The notes beneath the pieces were generated by a model that was not told the origin of the DNA, did not search any database, and saw only the letters and a program-made list of their open reading frames with translations. The position numbers and the translations under genes are program-made. 64,000 nucleotides of DNA from Kitagawia praeruptora (lineage: Eukaryota > Streptophyta > Magnoliopsida > Apiales > Apiaceae): contig CM075345.1 in assembly GCA_037693485.1 (NCBI GenBank), positions 78,799,001 to 78,863,000 of the forward strand, in the 5' to 3' direction. Below are positions 11,973 through 23,195 of the stretch, piece after piece (position 1 is the stretch's first letter; every line of letters starts with the position of its first letter).

Positions 11973-12562
11973 CCCGTGCGATGCACGGATTTCTTTTATT
12001 ATGTTATAAATTTTATTTAATATTACAATTATATTTTTATGTAATCATTATCTTTAGTAATTTTTTAATTTTAATTAAAAATAATTTAATGCACTAATGT
12101 CTCCTTATTATAAATAACGTATATGAATTTTTAGTATATTTTATTAATAATTGGAAAATATGGTGTGATATTTTCGGGTATATATTAATGATCGTAAGAT
12201 TAGTTTTAAATAAAAAAGGTAACATGTTTTAATTCGAAAAGAAATATTAGTGATTGGAAGATATGGTACGACTAATATTTTTAGGTGTTTATAAAAGGTA
12301 ATATCTTCAATTGAAAACAAAAGTGAAAAAGGTAATCGACTAATTACCATTAATTATATTTTAAATAAAAAAGGTAACATGAATTATTGGAAATTGATAT
12401 TTTTAGGTGTTCATAAAAGGTAATATCTTCAATTAAAAATAAATGTGAAAAAGACAATCGACTAATTACCATTAATTATATTATGTTATCCTTTATTTTA
12501 ATAATTAGGATAACCAAACCGACAAAATTTCAATCTTTCGGTTTTTAATATATTAGTATAGA
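11973..12562 (-). mobile_element. Helitron unit with intact 5' TC end and truncated 3' hairpin
   Basis: The 5' end is at 12562 on the minus strand: host A, then TCTATACTAATATATTAAAA, as expected for Helitrons (A|TC). The hairpin CCGTGC-ATC-GCACGG is at 11974-11989, but the usual terminal TATAAGCTAG is missing and the sequence continues directly into the 5'-end-like sequence of the next unit (ATTGAAAGTTTGTCGG). Inside, a segment of about 100-120 bp is duplicated (about 12270-12360 and 12385-12480). No Rep/helicase gene is present, so it is non-autonomous. Confidence 0.6.
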
Positions 12563-13086
12563 TGTTATAATATTATCAAAGTTAATAAAAATAAATTTTC
12601 ATTTTAAAATAATATTTTTTAGACCTCATATTACAACAACATGGATAGAATTTTGAGAAAAATTTATATATTAGGAAAATACATAAAATAAATAAATTCA
12701 CGTAAAAAATAATTATAAATTATCCCGTGTGTCACAGCATAATTAATTAATTATAGTAAAATATAAATAATGTAAATAAATAAAATAAATAATTTCATAT
12801 AAAAGATATTGATAAATTATCCGTCCATCCTAACAAATAAAAAAATATACAAGTAATGGATAAGGACAGTTGAGGCCTACCCGTCTCCAGCCGGCTTCAC
12901 TTGACCCTTGGTACATAAATGATGATTATGTAACGGAGTAACATTTCCATCACATCCTACCGCAACTTGTCCGTCCGTTTGCACTTAAATTTTGCTTTGA
13001 CAGATTTCACCAAAAAACAAACCAGCTAGCTCTCCTTTTCCTAATTAAAGATGTGGGGCCACATCTATGATCAGTTTATACATGAA
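12563..13086. other. AT-rich intergenic sequence and upstream region of the host gene
   Basis: No ORF of interest. The composition shifts from very AT-rich to more balanced sequence after about 12865, suggesting that the gene's own promoter begins there. Confidence 0.5.
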
Positions 13087-13092
13087 TATAAA
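13087..13092 (+). promoter_or_regulatory. Probable TATA box of the CRAL-TRIO gene
   Basis: TATAAA lies 57 bp upstream of the ATG at 13149, giving an expected transcription start about 25-30 bp before the ATG. Position and sequence fit a plant core promoter; it is not proven. Confidence 0.5.
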
Positions 13093-13148
13093 GGCTAAGC
13101 ACTGCACTAGTTACTGTATAATTTTGAAATTGACAAGCCCCGTGAAAC

Positions 13149-14249
13149 ATGAGGTCTTCAAGTACATGTTTCCTCTCTACCTATGAACAAGAAAAACTCA
13201 TACACAAGCTCAATATCTTCAACCTTCAGGGTCAGGATAAACGTGGAAACAAACTCGTCCGCATAATTGGAAATCTCTATCCGGGTACGTACAGTTTCGT
13301 TAACATATTAAAATTTGTCAAATTTTTAATTTTGAAATAGCTGCCAGCTGCAGCATTAATAATCTCTTATCATTACTTTGAAATTAATTATATATGCATG
13401 ATTACATACCGTAAGTGTGTTTTAATTATACATGAGGGATTCAATTTGAATTGCTTTTCTTTTCAAATTTACTCAGCAAGGCTGGTGAGTGTGGAGGTAC
13501 TGAACAAGTATTTGAAAGAAAAAGTGTTTCCAAGTTTAAGTAATGATGAAGATGAGGTGAAGCCGTTCTCAGTGGTGTACATGCACACAGGTGTTGAATG
13601 GAGGCAAAACTTTCCGGGAATAATGGCTGCTCGATCAATCTACGATGCGATTCCGATGAATATCAAAAATCGTCTCCAAGCTATCTATTTCATACATCCC
13701 GACCTACAGTCCCGCCTCTTTGTGGCTACCTTTGGACGTCTTCTCTTCACCCAAGAGTAAGTAGAATACACCACCCCATACTTGTAATTACGTACATGCA
13801 GGCAACCAATTGATTTGTGTCTAGTTAAAGCTTCTCAAAATTCAGGTGACTACTCGATCATAATATTGTTTTAATCTTAACTACTTTAAACACAACTCCA
13901 AAGTGGATTTTAAGATCCGAATCTCGTCACCCATACTCAGACTATCATTTAAATTTCAAATTTATAAACTCACACTAATAAATTGAATATTAATGCGCGC
14001 AGGTTGTACTCCAAAGTCAACTACATGAGCAGATTGCAGTTTCTGTGGAAGCACGTTAGAAGAAACGAGATCGAAATACCGGACTTTGTTTGCAACCATG
14101 ACAAAGAGCTTGATTCATGTGGTCAACGTAGACTTCCTTTTGCAGATTATAGCCTGGAAATCGATAACCCTAGAAAGCAAGTCCACGGTGTTGCTGCATA
14201 TTTGGAGTCTCCCGTTTCGACATTCTCCATGAGGCGTATTGCTAATTAG
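13149..14249 (+). CDS. Divergent CRAL-TRIO (Sec14-like) domain protein, 3 exons, 220 aa
   Basis: Exons are 13149-13284, 13477-13756 and 14003-14249. Introns have GT-AG ends (CCGG|gtacgt...tcag|CAAG and CAAGA|gtaagt...gcag|GTTG) and keep the frame, giving 220 codons plus TAG. The protein begins with a short leader, then YEQEKLIHKLNIF, DKRGNKLVRIIGN, a central FSVVYMHTGVEW and NFPGIMAARSIYDAIP segment, then IYFIHPDLQSRLF and FLWKHVRRNEIEIPDFV. This order fits the divergent CRAL-TRIO (CRAL_TRIO_2) family of plant Sec14-like proteins related to the C-terminal domain of GDAP2-type macro-domain proteins. The small plant members are about this length and lack the macro domain. A lipid or phosphoinositide-binding role is family knowledge, not shown here. 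It is the only clear host gene, flanked on both sides by transposons, with no visible lesion. Confidence 0.85.
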
Positions 14250-14463
14250 GCCCCCAACTGGCTTCACTATTCATCATTATGTATAATGAGTAGTGGTTTA
14301 ATTAATTTATCCTTAATTGAGTGGCCGGTGGACCATCCAATCTCTATAAATCATAATGGATGTACAATAAGTTGTGTTTCAACAAGCCTTCCTGGAAATT
14401 AAAGGATGAATAAAACAAACAGAAGTGATAACTATGTACAATTTGTTTTACGTGCACAAAAAT
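14250..14463. other. 3' flank of the CRAL-TRIO gene
   Basis: No ORF. It probably holds the 3' UTR and polyadenylation signals (AATAAA-like words near 14410). It ends at the poly-T stretch that marks the LINE tail. Confidence 0.5.
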
Positions 14464-14567
14464 ATTTTTTTTTGAAAGTATAGAAAGATTTTACTATTAA
14501 TCAGAATAATCAGAAGATAATGTCTCCAACAACACTCCTGGAGGAGACAAAAACACATTATAACAAT

Positions 14568-15086
14568 CTACCAAGCATGTGACTCTAGCCATGAGGTGAG
14601 CCACCTGGTTTTTTTTTGCTTTTTAACATGACATAGAGAGATATGTGCTCTATTACTAAGCTCTGTTGTGTACCAATCGAAAACATGACCAACTTCCAGG
14701 TAATACGGAGTTCCTTTGTTGATAGCATTCACCACCATTTCTGAGTCGGCTTCTATGATCACATTGCTCAAATTTAGAACCCCAATCTACTTAATTGCCT
14801 CCTGAACTTCTCTCGCTTCAGCCTCCAAGACTGTAACTACTCCAGAGATACGCATGTTCTTGCCTTGCACAAACCTTCCTTGATCATCTCTAATCACCAT
14901 CCCAACTGCAAACGAAGAATCACCATTAAACACTGAGGCATCTACATTCAACTTTAGATAATCTTTCGGAGGTGGTGACCATTTCCTCCTCTCTTGCATT
15001 CCTCTGCTCGACGCCAGTCCATTTAGTAGAGCTTTCCTCTTCATTGCTTCTTTCCAATTTTCTATCTGCTTCGAACTAATTTCCAC
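14568..15086 (-). pseudogene. LINE RNase H domain
   Basis: Two adjoining frames. The first (15086-14787) has LKLNVDASVF and AVGMVIRDDQGRFV, the conserved first half of the plant RVT_3-type RNase H fold with its first Asp, then VLEAEAREV with the catalytic Glu. The second (14771-14568) has IIEADSEMVVNAI with the next Asp and a tail NRAHISLCHVKKQKK, where the usual R..N..AH.LA motif is damaged. A stop separates the two parts near 14786. Confidence 0.75.
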
Positions 15087-15140
15087 AGCAATACCTGGTG
15101 TGATGATTTTATTCTCCCAGATTTTTTGATTCCTCGCAAA

Positions 15141-16394
15141 TCATATTCCCCACAAAATCTTTGCTATCATCTCACTTGTCTCTCCCTTCTCATTTGCAAT
15201 CCTATCTAGCAACCATGTAGGAGCTGCTTCGACCCTTTGCATATCATACACAAAACCAGCCTTATTCCAACAATCAGAGGCAAATTTACAGTCAAAGAAA
15301 ACGTGCAGCAAATGTTCAATATCAACATTGCACATTGGGCATATAATTGTCGTAGCAACTCCTTTACCTCTTATCAAATTCCTAACAGGATTGGTGTTGC
15401 TGCAAAATCGCCATTGAAACGTTCTGATCTTGTGAGGCACCTGTAGTTTCCAAAGCTTATTCCAACCTGTTGATGCAACAGACTCAGTATTGTCCGGGAT
15501 CTGTGATGACCAGAATTGGTACCCTGTTCTTACTGTATACTCCCCAGTACTTGAACCCATCCAAGCTAATCTGTCCCTGGTCATATTCTGTGGTATCCTA
15601 GTTTGAAGAATGAGTTGAATGTCGTCATTATGAAAGTCTCGTTGAACCTTATGCACGTCCCACTATTTGCTTTGGGGATGGAAGTAACAACAGGCAATCT
15701 CATTTCTGATGCCGTTCAAATGACTATCCTCCACACAATAATCGATCTTACCTTTTAACCAAGGATCTTTGAAGATCTTAACATCTTTCACATCCCCAAG
15801 TATCCATCAAAATCCTTTCTTTAATTGTTCTTTGGCTTCCCAAATTCCATTCCACACGAAGCTTGAACCTGACCCTTTTTTAGCATTTAGAATATGATTC
15901 TCTGAGAAATAACGGGCCTTAAAGAGACGAGCCACCAGTAATGTTGGATTGTTGCACAGCCTCCACGCTTGCTTACCTATTAGAGCCAAATTAAACCCAT
16001 GTAAATCTCGGAATCCCAGACCACCTTTACACTTGGTTCTCGCCATTTTATTCCACCCAAACCAGCGAATTCCCTTAGCATTATTTCCACCTGAACCCCA
16101 CCAATACCCATTCATTAACCTTTCCATCGCTAAGCATAGAGATTTTGGAATAAGAAAACATGACATGCTATAAGTAGGAATCGACTGAGCCACATTTTTA
16201 ACCATCACAGTTTTCCCTGCTTTCGACAAACTCTTATGATTCCAATCTTGGACCTTCCTCCAAATTCTTTCCTTGATATAATTGAACACGGATTTTTTGG
16301 CACGTCCAGTAAGTGATGGCAGACCTAAGTACTTGCTATCTCCCAAATCATTGCTCACTCCCAGAATGTGTTTAATCTCGTTTTGTTTATCCAT
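15141..16394 (-). pseudogene. LINE post-RT and zf-RVT region
   Basis: 16394-15807 reads MDKQNEIKHILGV, KYLGLPSLTGRAKK, then AGKTVMVKNVAQSIPTYSMS and KCKGGLGFRDLHGFN, the standard segment after the RT core of plant LINEs. After a gap with stops, 15656-15141 carries LWKLQVPHKIRTFQWR and ICPMCNVDIEHLLHVFFDC, the zf-RVT Cys/His motif. Reading frames change between the parts, so it is non-functional. Confidence 0.75.
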
Positions 16395-16467
16395 TCTTAC
16401 TTAGCACTGAAGAAAATTCCTGATTTCTGATAATTCACTTCTTGGCCTGAGCTAACTTCATATCTGT

Positions 16468-16779
16468 TCAACAACCTTCGAACCTCCCTAGCTTCTCCAT
16501 CTGTAGCTTTAAAAAACAAAATAAAAACAGGTAGGGAGATAATGGGTCTCCTTGCCTCAAACCTCGCCTTGGAATAATTGGTCCTACTAGGCTTCCATTA
16601 AAATTTATCATATAGCTCACTGATTTAACACATAACATAATCCATTTGATCCACTTCTCCGAGAAACCCATTACTTTCATTCGATCCTTCAGATAATCCC
16701 ATCTAACCCTGTCATAAGCCTTGGAAATATCAAATTTCAATGCCACCTCACCATCTACACCCCTGTTTTTTCTTTTCAT
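16468..16779 (-). pseudogene. LINE reverse transcriptase fragment lacking the catalytic ADD box
   Basis: The fragment reads KFDISKAYDRVRWDYL (motif A, first catalytic Asp) and RGLRQGDPLSPYLF (motif B). Then, instead of the some 40 residues that lead to the F/YADD box, the frame goes directly to FCF and a frame-shifted KATDGEA-like stretch. A deletion therefore removed the ADD catalytic motif. The upstream part of RT is missing at about 16800. Confidence 0.8.
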
Positions 16780-16901
16780 AATGCTTATTTAATTTCAGTA
16801 AAAAAAAAACTAAAAACTATATAAACATAGAAAAATCTCACCAACCCTAAGAATTCAAGATATATCACAAATATTAAATTGAACGTGTAACAATTTTTTA
16901 A

Positions 16902-17057
16902 CAACAATTTGATATGTAAATTAATAACATATAAATATTTTAAAAAATTAATATAATTATATTAGAAAAGGAGCCACGATTCCTTTTTCAATATTTATAA
17001 TTATATTATAATTTTTAATGTTATATGTTATTAATTTACATATCAAATTGTTATTTA
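16902..17057. repeat. Near-perfect foldback (inverted repeat), MITE-like
   Basis: The left arm starts AACAATTTGATATGTAAATT and the right arm, read in reverse complement, starts with the same 20 bases and continues through TAATAACATATAA. Similarity persists almost to the centre, where AAAAGGA and TTCCTTTT form a nested stem around GCCACGA. The whole ~155 bp can fold on itself. It may be a foldback MITE or a collapsed tail-to-tail duplication. Confidence 0.75.
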
Positions 17058-17533
17058 GGGTCTGTTTGAATTGGGGTTGCGGAGGGATAATTTGGATTAA
17101 AAAGGGTTAAAATTTTACAACTCTCATTTGGAAAAAAATTGAAAGGGAAGGATTAGGTTTGTAGAGATTCAATTGAAAATAGGTAGTGTACCAACATCCC
17201 AAATCAGGGTGTTGTGACTTGAGTTGCTGCGCCATACAAAAAGTGAAGTGAAATTTGTCCACCATGTTGATGTTGGATGACATTGGGATTCACTAATTGA
17301 ACTACCAAATTTACTTGTTCGATACTTCAATTATATATGTTATAGTTTCTAATGCATAAGAAATAAACAACTGAATTAATAGAGATTAGTAATTAATATA
17401 AAATTTGAATATAAATAAAATTGTTTTCATTAGAAATGTGAGTATAAATAATATTGTTAGATGATAAATTACATAACATTAATAAATTAAAAGTTGGATT
17501 ATTATTGTTATATTACTACATTTTAATATTTAA
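17058..17533. other. Intergenic sequence
   Basis: No gene. It begins with GGGTCTGTTTGAATTGGGG, which looks like the terminal sequence of some plant hAT or Mutator MITEs, but no matching opposite end or target duplication was found. Confidence 0.3.
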
Positions 17534-18640
17534 CTAGCTTATAATCCGTGCGATACACGGATTTTTTCTGATATGTAATAAATTTAATTTTATATTACAA
17601 TTATATTTTTATATAATCATTTTACAATATTTTATTTTTATATTAATTTAAATTATTTAATATAAATTTAATTAATGATATGCATGATTTAAAACTTATA
17701 TTATATAATTTTAAAATAAATATGTCATTGATGGAATTCAAACCTTAAAATTTTAGTAAATTAATTTAATCATATAATATATCTAATCATTGGATCTAAC
17801 GGTTCTGATTTTTTACTAAAAATCTAAAGGTGATTATTCGTAATATACGGATTTCTATTATATTTTGTTAGTGATTAGAAGATACGGTGTGATATTTTTG
17901 GGTATATATTAATTATTGTAACATTATGTTTTAAATTAAAAGATAACGTGTTTAAATTAGAAAAAAATATTATTGATTGGAAGATATAAGTTTTAAAAAT
18001 TATGATAAATAAAATTTATTGATATGGTGTTTCTTTTAAAATATTATGTTATAAATAAAATTTATTGATATGGTGTATCTTTTATTATGTTATAAATTTT
18101 ATTTAATATTACAATTATGTTTTTATATAATCATTTTTTAATTATTTTTTATTTTAATTTAATATAATTTAATATACTCATGTTTACGAATTATACTAAT
18201 TTTTCCATATTATAAATAACGTATATGAATTTTTAATATATTTTATTAATAATTGAAAAATATGGTGTGATAAGATTAGTTTTAAATTGAAAAGGTAACG
18301 TGTTTTAATTTGAAAGGAAATATTAATGATAGGAAGATATGATACGAATGATGTTTTTAGGTATTTATAAAAGTTAATATCTTCAACTAAAAGTAAATGT
18401 GAAAAAGGCAATTGACTAATTACCATTAATTATATTATGTTATAATTTATTTTAAAACAAATAGGTAACGTGTTTTAATTCGAAAGGAAATATTAGTAAT
18501 AGGAAGATATGATACGATTGATGTTTTTAGATACTAATGTCCTTATTATAAACAATGTATACGGATTGCTAATATATTTTATTAATAATTAAAAAATATG
18601 GTGTGATATTTTCGGGTATATATCCTTTTTATTATAATAC
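17534..18640 (-). mobile_element. Helitron (non-autonomous) with canonical 3' end
   Basis: On the minus strand the sequence ends with hairpin ATCCGTG-TATCG-CACGGAT, then TATAAG and CTAG at 17537-17534, followed by host T. This is the textbook Helitron 3' terminus. The interior repeats blocks seen at 11099-12562 (GGTAACGTGTTTTAATT, ATGGTGTGATATTTT, TTTTTAGGT.TTTATAAAA). The family likeness ends near 18632 (GGGTATATAT), and no clear A|TC start was found there, so the 5' end is approximate. Confidence 0.65.
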
Positions 18641-21351
18641 ATGAGTAGACTCAGGTATACAGTTAGATGCAGTTAACCAATCAGAAAATTATGAATTATT
18701 TTAGCACCAATCAAAGGTCATTCCTAAATTTTAGACCAATCATATTATATGAAAAAATTTCCTTATTTATCATTCTCATCATATTATACTAACCATGGTT
18801 AGTTAGCTATTCTAATTTAAATATAGTAATGACTTGATTTAACGTATCCATATATTAAATGTTTTTTTAATGTCAAAAAATATTTATAATAAATTAATAA
18901 TTTAAATTAAAATCAATTAGGATTATACAAACATATAATATTAAGAGATTTTCGCAATATGAATTTTCCACTCTTTTGATTTGCAATTAATCGTAATTGC
19001 ATTATTATATATTACGAATTAATTTTCATAAAAATATTTAAGAACCAATTAGAATTTACCACTAAAATTAAATTTAATATAAAAATCAATCACAATTATA
19101 TTATTATATACTAGCACATATGTTCTTTGCGCCACTCTCTATGTATAGAGTCATTTTCCAAAATTGTGTATTTATTAATTGTTTTTAATACAAATATATT
19201 ATATTAATGCATGGGTATATTTTATCTATATTATAAAATATAATATTTTAATATCTCAAACACTCGATCTACAATCATAATCTGCAAATAAATTTTAATA
19301 AATCTACTCTTATTCAATTAAATATTTTAAAAATTAAAAAAAATTACTACATTATTCTAAATACACCTTCAAAATTTAAGTTATATAAACTTTTAAATTA
19401 ATCAATTATAAAGTAAGCTAAATGCAACCAATTAAAATATTAAAAAATGAATTTTAAACCAATTATCATTAACATTTTACTTATCGGTATTTTTTAGTTA
19501 TGAAAGAATTAATGGGACAAATAAATTGACTTGATGATATATTTGAATTATTCAAGATACTGAATAGATTCTCAAATAGTAATAGACATTATTTGGTGTA
19601 TAAATTATTAATCCAAAAATAAAATTCATTACAGAATCAATTAAAATATAGTTAGTGAATATTTTCATAGCAAATTGGTCAACTCAGCGCAAAAATTCTA
19701 ATAAATCACTATTGTTTTTTGATATTTCATAGCGAATTGGTCAAATCATCGCAGAAATTCTAATAAATCACTAATTTTATGATAGATAATTAATTTATCA
19801 ACAAAAGGGCATATGTCATCTACACAAATAATCGTTAAAATTTTCTTCCAAATCACTATTTTTTATAGGTAAATAATTTATCAATAAAATGTCATACATC
19901 TGCAAAAATAATCAAGATTGGACAAACACATATTAAAATAGATCATATCAAGATAACAAAGTTTTCTTAATCCAAACTACAATCGTTGATTAGATCTTAA
20001 ATTGTGGTACATCACTCGCTTATATCACTAAAATATATAGTCTTTCTGGCGAAATAATCCAACAATTTATTCTAATCGTGAGGGAAATACATATGTGATT
20101 TGTGAGATCGTATTCGAACAACTGACCATAACTGCGATTCTATACTATCCAAATCAATGAACGAATACAACAAAATCATGCATATCTAAGATCCCGGATG
20201 CCAAAATAAAGGAACCTACTCTCAAAAGAGAAAGAACAAAACTCAATATATGGATACACATAATCCACTAACGGGATACTAGACTCTCAATAAAGAGATA
20301 AATATTTATTGAAAACAAAGTAAAATCAAGGAAAAGAAAAGGGAGTTATCATTCACGTGGAGAAAGTACAAAATCCAATATATCAGTAGATAAAATCCTC
20401 CAACATGATACTAGACTATCAATAAAGAGAGATATTTATTGAAAACAAAGCAAAATCAAGGAAAATAATGAAAATGGGCAGATGTCAACCCCTAAACTTT
20501 AGTTTAGTATTTTTTAGGAGAGAAGGAGAGAAATATGGCTATAACAATCGTTTAAAAATCAATATTATTGATAACTAGATAGGTAGATACATATAAAATT
20601 ATATATTGTTTTAATAAAACGTGCCCATTTTAATTTCGTATTCTTGAATTCAAGTAATAGTTCAATTCTCATATCCTATTCTAAGAGTAGCCATATCGAA
20701 TTTGCTTGGTTGGTTAATAATATTTATTTTTAATATCAACAAAACCTTAAATATAAGTAAAAATTTTATTATCTAAGTAGATAGATTCTAATCAAACAAA
20801 GATATTTATTAACAATAAACAAAATTAAAAAAAAGGGCTTCATATTTATGTGCTCTACTCTTAGTTTTATTTTGTAGAATTTTAATGTTGTTTTCAATTA
20901 TATAGTAACATACTTAGATCACTTGGGCAAAGAGTAACATTACATGTAATTGTCATATTTTTTCTTTTCGTGTATTATTTTCGTTTCGCGTACAAAAAGA
21001 AATTGCGTAGTTTAGTAGCATTTTTTGTTTGGATTTTGGATACACAAAATAATTTAATGCAAGACCCCAAAGACACATTGCATGTAAACAACACAAACAA
21101 TTTTCCATATCAACGTAAGCGCTTTCTTTTAATATATGTCGAAAAAATATACTCACTGTAAAATGAAAATGAATTTCATGCTTTTTAACCCAATAATTAA
21201 ATTACAAGGACACATATATAAAAATGTGATTACGTGTTTATATATTAAACATTTGATTTTAGTTTCATGTACAGTTTTCTATTTTAACATGTTAGTCGAA
21301 TGGAAAAAAGATAGGTGATACTCATTTTCAAATTTCTTATTTTACGCATTT
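18641..21351. other. AT-rich intergenic region
   Basis: No gene. It contains a direct duplication of about 105 bp (20232-20336 and 20360-20465) with shared words such as GATACTAGACT and TTTATTGAAAACAAAG. A possible second Helitron-like CTAG|T end lies at about 19117 on the minus strand, without a good hairpin. Confidence 0.5.
20232..20465. repeat. Imperfect tandem duplication, about 105-bp units
   Basis: Two copies of a segment with AATATAT, GATACTAGACT, CAATAAAGAGA and TATTTATTGAAAACAAAG in the same order and similar spacing, about 128 bp apart. Confidence 0.7.
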
Positions 21352-22035
21352 GGATGACAACGGGTTGGGGTGATCCGAATTTTATAAAATCCAAACCCAC
21401 TATTTTTTGGTTTTAAAAATAAATCCAAATCCAAAACCAAATTCGTCGGATTTCGGATTAGATTTGATTTTTTTGGGTATCCAAAATTATTAATAATGTA
21501 GTCAAAATTAAAATAATTGGTACACGCAAACAATATTAATTATATTTATACAAAAATGAAAAATTAAAATGACTAATTTTAGTAGTCAAATTTAACACAT
21601 TATATGAATTAACATAATTTAAAATATGTTAAAAAAAATTTCTTTCTATACACAGAAATGATAATTTTATGTAAAGTAAAAAAATTATATCTTAAATATA
21701 TCAATAAAATTTGAGACTGAAAAATAGAAGTTCTAATAACTAAATTACTATCGACTATTTCTAATGAAATATTTGAATAAAAATAAATAAAATAATATGT
21801 CTTACATCTAAAATATTACATAAAATATTTCAAATTATTATATTATATTATTTATGTATTGGGTTTCGATAGTGGATCGGGTTTCGGATTTCGGATAGGA
21901 TATCAATTCGGTATAACTTAAATCCAAATGCAAATCGAAACTATTTCGGGTTTAAAATTTATTTCCAAACCTAAATCCGAAAATTCGGGCTCGGTATATC
22001 CAATATTTTGGGGTTTGGATCGGGTACCATCAAAT
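21352..22035. mobile_element. Candidate non-autonomous DNA transposon with inverted ends
   Basis: The left end reads GATGACAACGGGTTGGGG and the right end in reverse complement reads GATGGTACCCGATCC. Both are followed inward by runs of CCAAACCC/AAATCCGAA-type words that are inverted relative to each other. The interior is AT-rich with no ORF. Ends of the GATGGCAACGGGT type are frequent in plant genomes. Target duplications are unclear. Confidence 0.45.
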
Positions 22036-22496
22036 TGAATGAATTTTCCTTCCTTATTTATGGGTAAAAATAATAATATTTAATATATCGTATTCCGATA
22101 GAAAAGAATAAAAAAATTCAACATACAAACTCCTAAACTGAATATAAACATTTTAAGTTGTCATTAAAAACAAGCTGATGGCAATCACCATAAAATCTAA
22201 CAGTCATATCTCTCTCAAAGAACATGATATATTGGATTTGTTTGGTTAATTGATAATGATTATTTTTCTATAGTAAATCAGTTCAACAATAAAAAGAACA
22301 CCTAAAATTTGTAAAAATGATTTGGAACAAACACATAGGAAACTAGATTAGATGAAAGTTTTCCTTTATCATAGTTACGTTCGTTTAATGGATCTTGCAC
22401 AGTAGTGATCATTTCTCATATCGCTAAAACATGCAACCTTTTTTTGAGAGACAATCTAATGATTTATAACGGTCGTTAGAAATAAGTGTTTATGAA
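22036..22496. other. Intergenic AT-rich sequence
   Basis: No ORF or repeat recognised. Confidence 0.5.
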
Positions 22497-22871
22497 TTTT
22501 TAATAAGGCTTTTTTCATAAATATATAAAAAAAGTAAAAATTTGCAAAAATACTATCTTTTTAAAGTTCTATTTGCAAAAATACCATTATTTGAAAAAAA
22601 ATTGCAAAAATACGGGATTCAACTACATTCAACCAGAAATGTTTTGAAAATTTAGTAAAAATACGATGCAACTACTTGCAACCATCTGCAACCATGTTTG
22701 CAACTTTTTGCAACCATATACAACTTTGCGAAAAAGATTGCAAACAAGGAACATACACAAGCAACCAAAATCAACCCCGACGGGACTAGACCAAAGGAAT
22801 CTAATCAACCTTGTTTCAATCAAAGGAGTGTGTACAGAACAGATGCACCCAGAGCTCAAATTTATTTATAG

Positions 22872-22882
22872 TACTACTACTC

Positions 22883-22929
<47 letters not shown>
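22872..22929. repeat. (CTA)n microsatellite
   Basis: About 18 ACT/CTA trinucleotides, with one interruption near its left end, inside the Mutator-like element. Confidence 0.95.
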
Positions 22930-22930
<1 letters not shown>

Positions 22931-23039
22931 TGTATGAATATGTAATCTTGAAAACACAACCATTCATGGATCCCAAGAGCTCAAATTATCACATCATCAT
23001 CGATTCATCATCCAACAAACAGAGCAAAACCAGTTTTTC

Positions 23040-23195
23040 GGAAATTTGGTGGTGATGGTGGATGGTTGTGATGGAGCTGTCGAAGTCGAAGAAGATGGTG
23101 GTGTATGGGTATGGGTCGATGGTCGGCGGGGAAGGATGGATCGACGTCGGTGGGGGCGGGGGCCGAGTCGGGGGAGAGAGAAGAGACCGTACTTT
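23040..23195 (-). other. GC-richer segment in the Mutator-like element, possible captured sequence
   Basis: The minus strand encodes a Pro/Ser/His-rich stretch in overlapping short frames, with base composition clearly different from the element's AT-rich arms. This could be a host gene fragment carried Pack-MULE style, but no known protein is recognisable. Confidence 0.3.

Larger units (their letters stand above)
14464..16800 (-). mobile_element. 5'-truncated L1-type LINE with RNase H domain
   Basis: The minus strand carries, in order, part of a reverse transcriptase, the post-RT region, a zf-RVT domain and a plant RNase H domain, ending in an A-rich tail seen as a T run at 14466-14474. This order is that of plant L1-clade LINEs. 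The endonuclease ORF and the start of RT are absent, as in a 5'-truncated insertion. Many stops and frameshifts show it is dead. Target duplications could not be recognised. Confidence 0.85.

Noticed and set aside
17058..17460. hAT/Mutator MITE starting GGGTCTGTTTG
   Set aside because: No opposite inverted end or target duplication could be identified.
19110..19150. Possible Helitron end CTAG|T on the minus strand near 19117
   Set aside because: The preceding sequence does not form a convincing hairpin, and no partner 5' end was found.
22666..23055. 129-codon plus frame with poly-Thr
   Set aside because: Poly-Thr is just the CTA microsatellite; the rest has no recognisable content.
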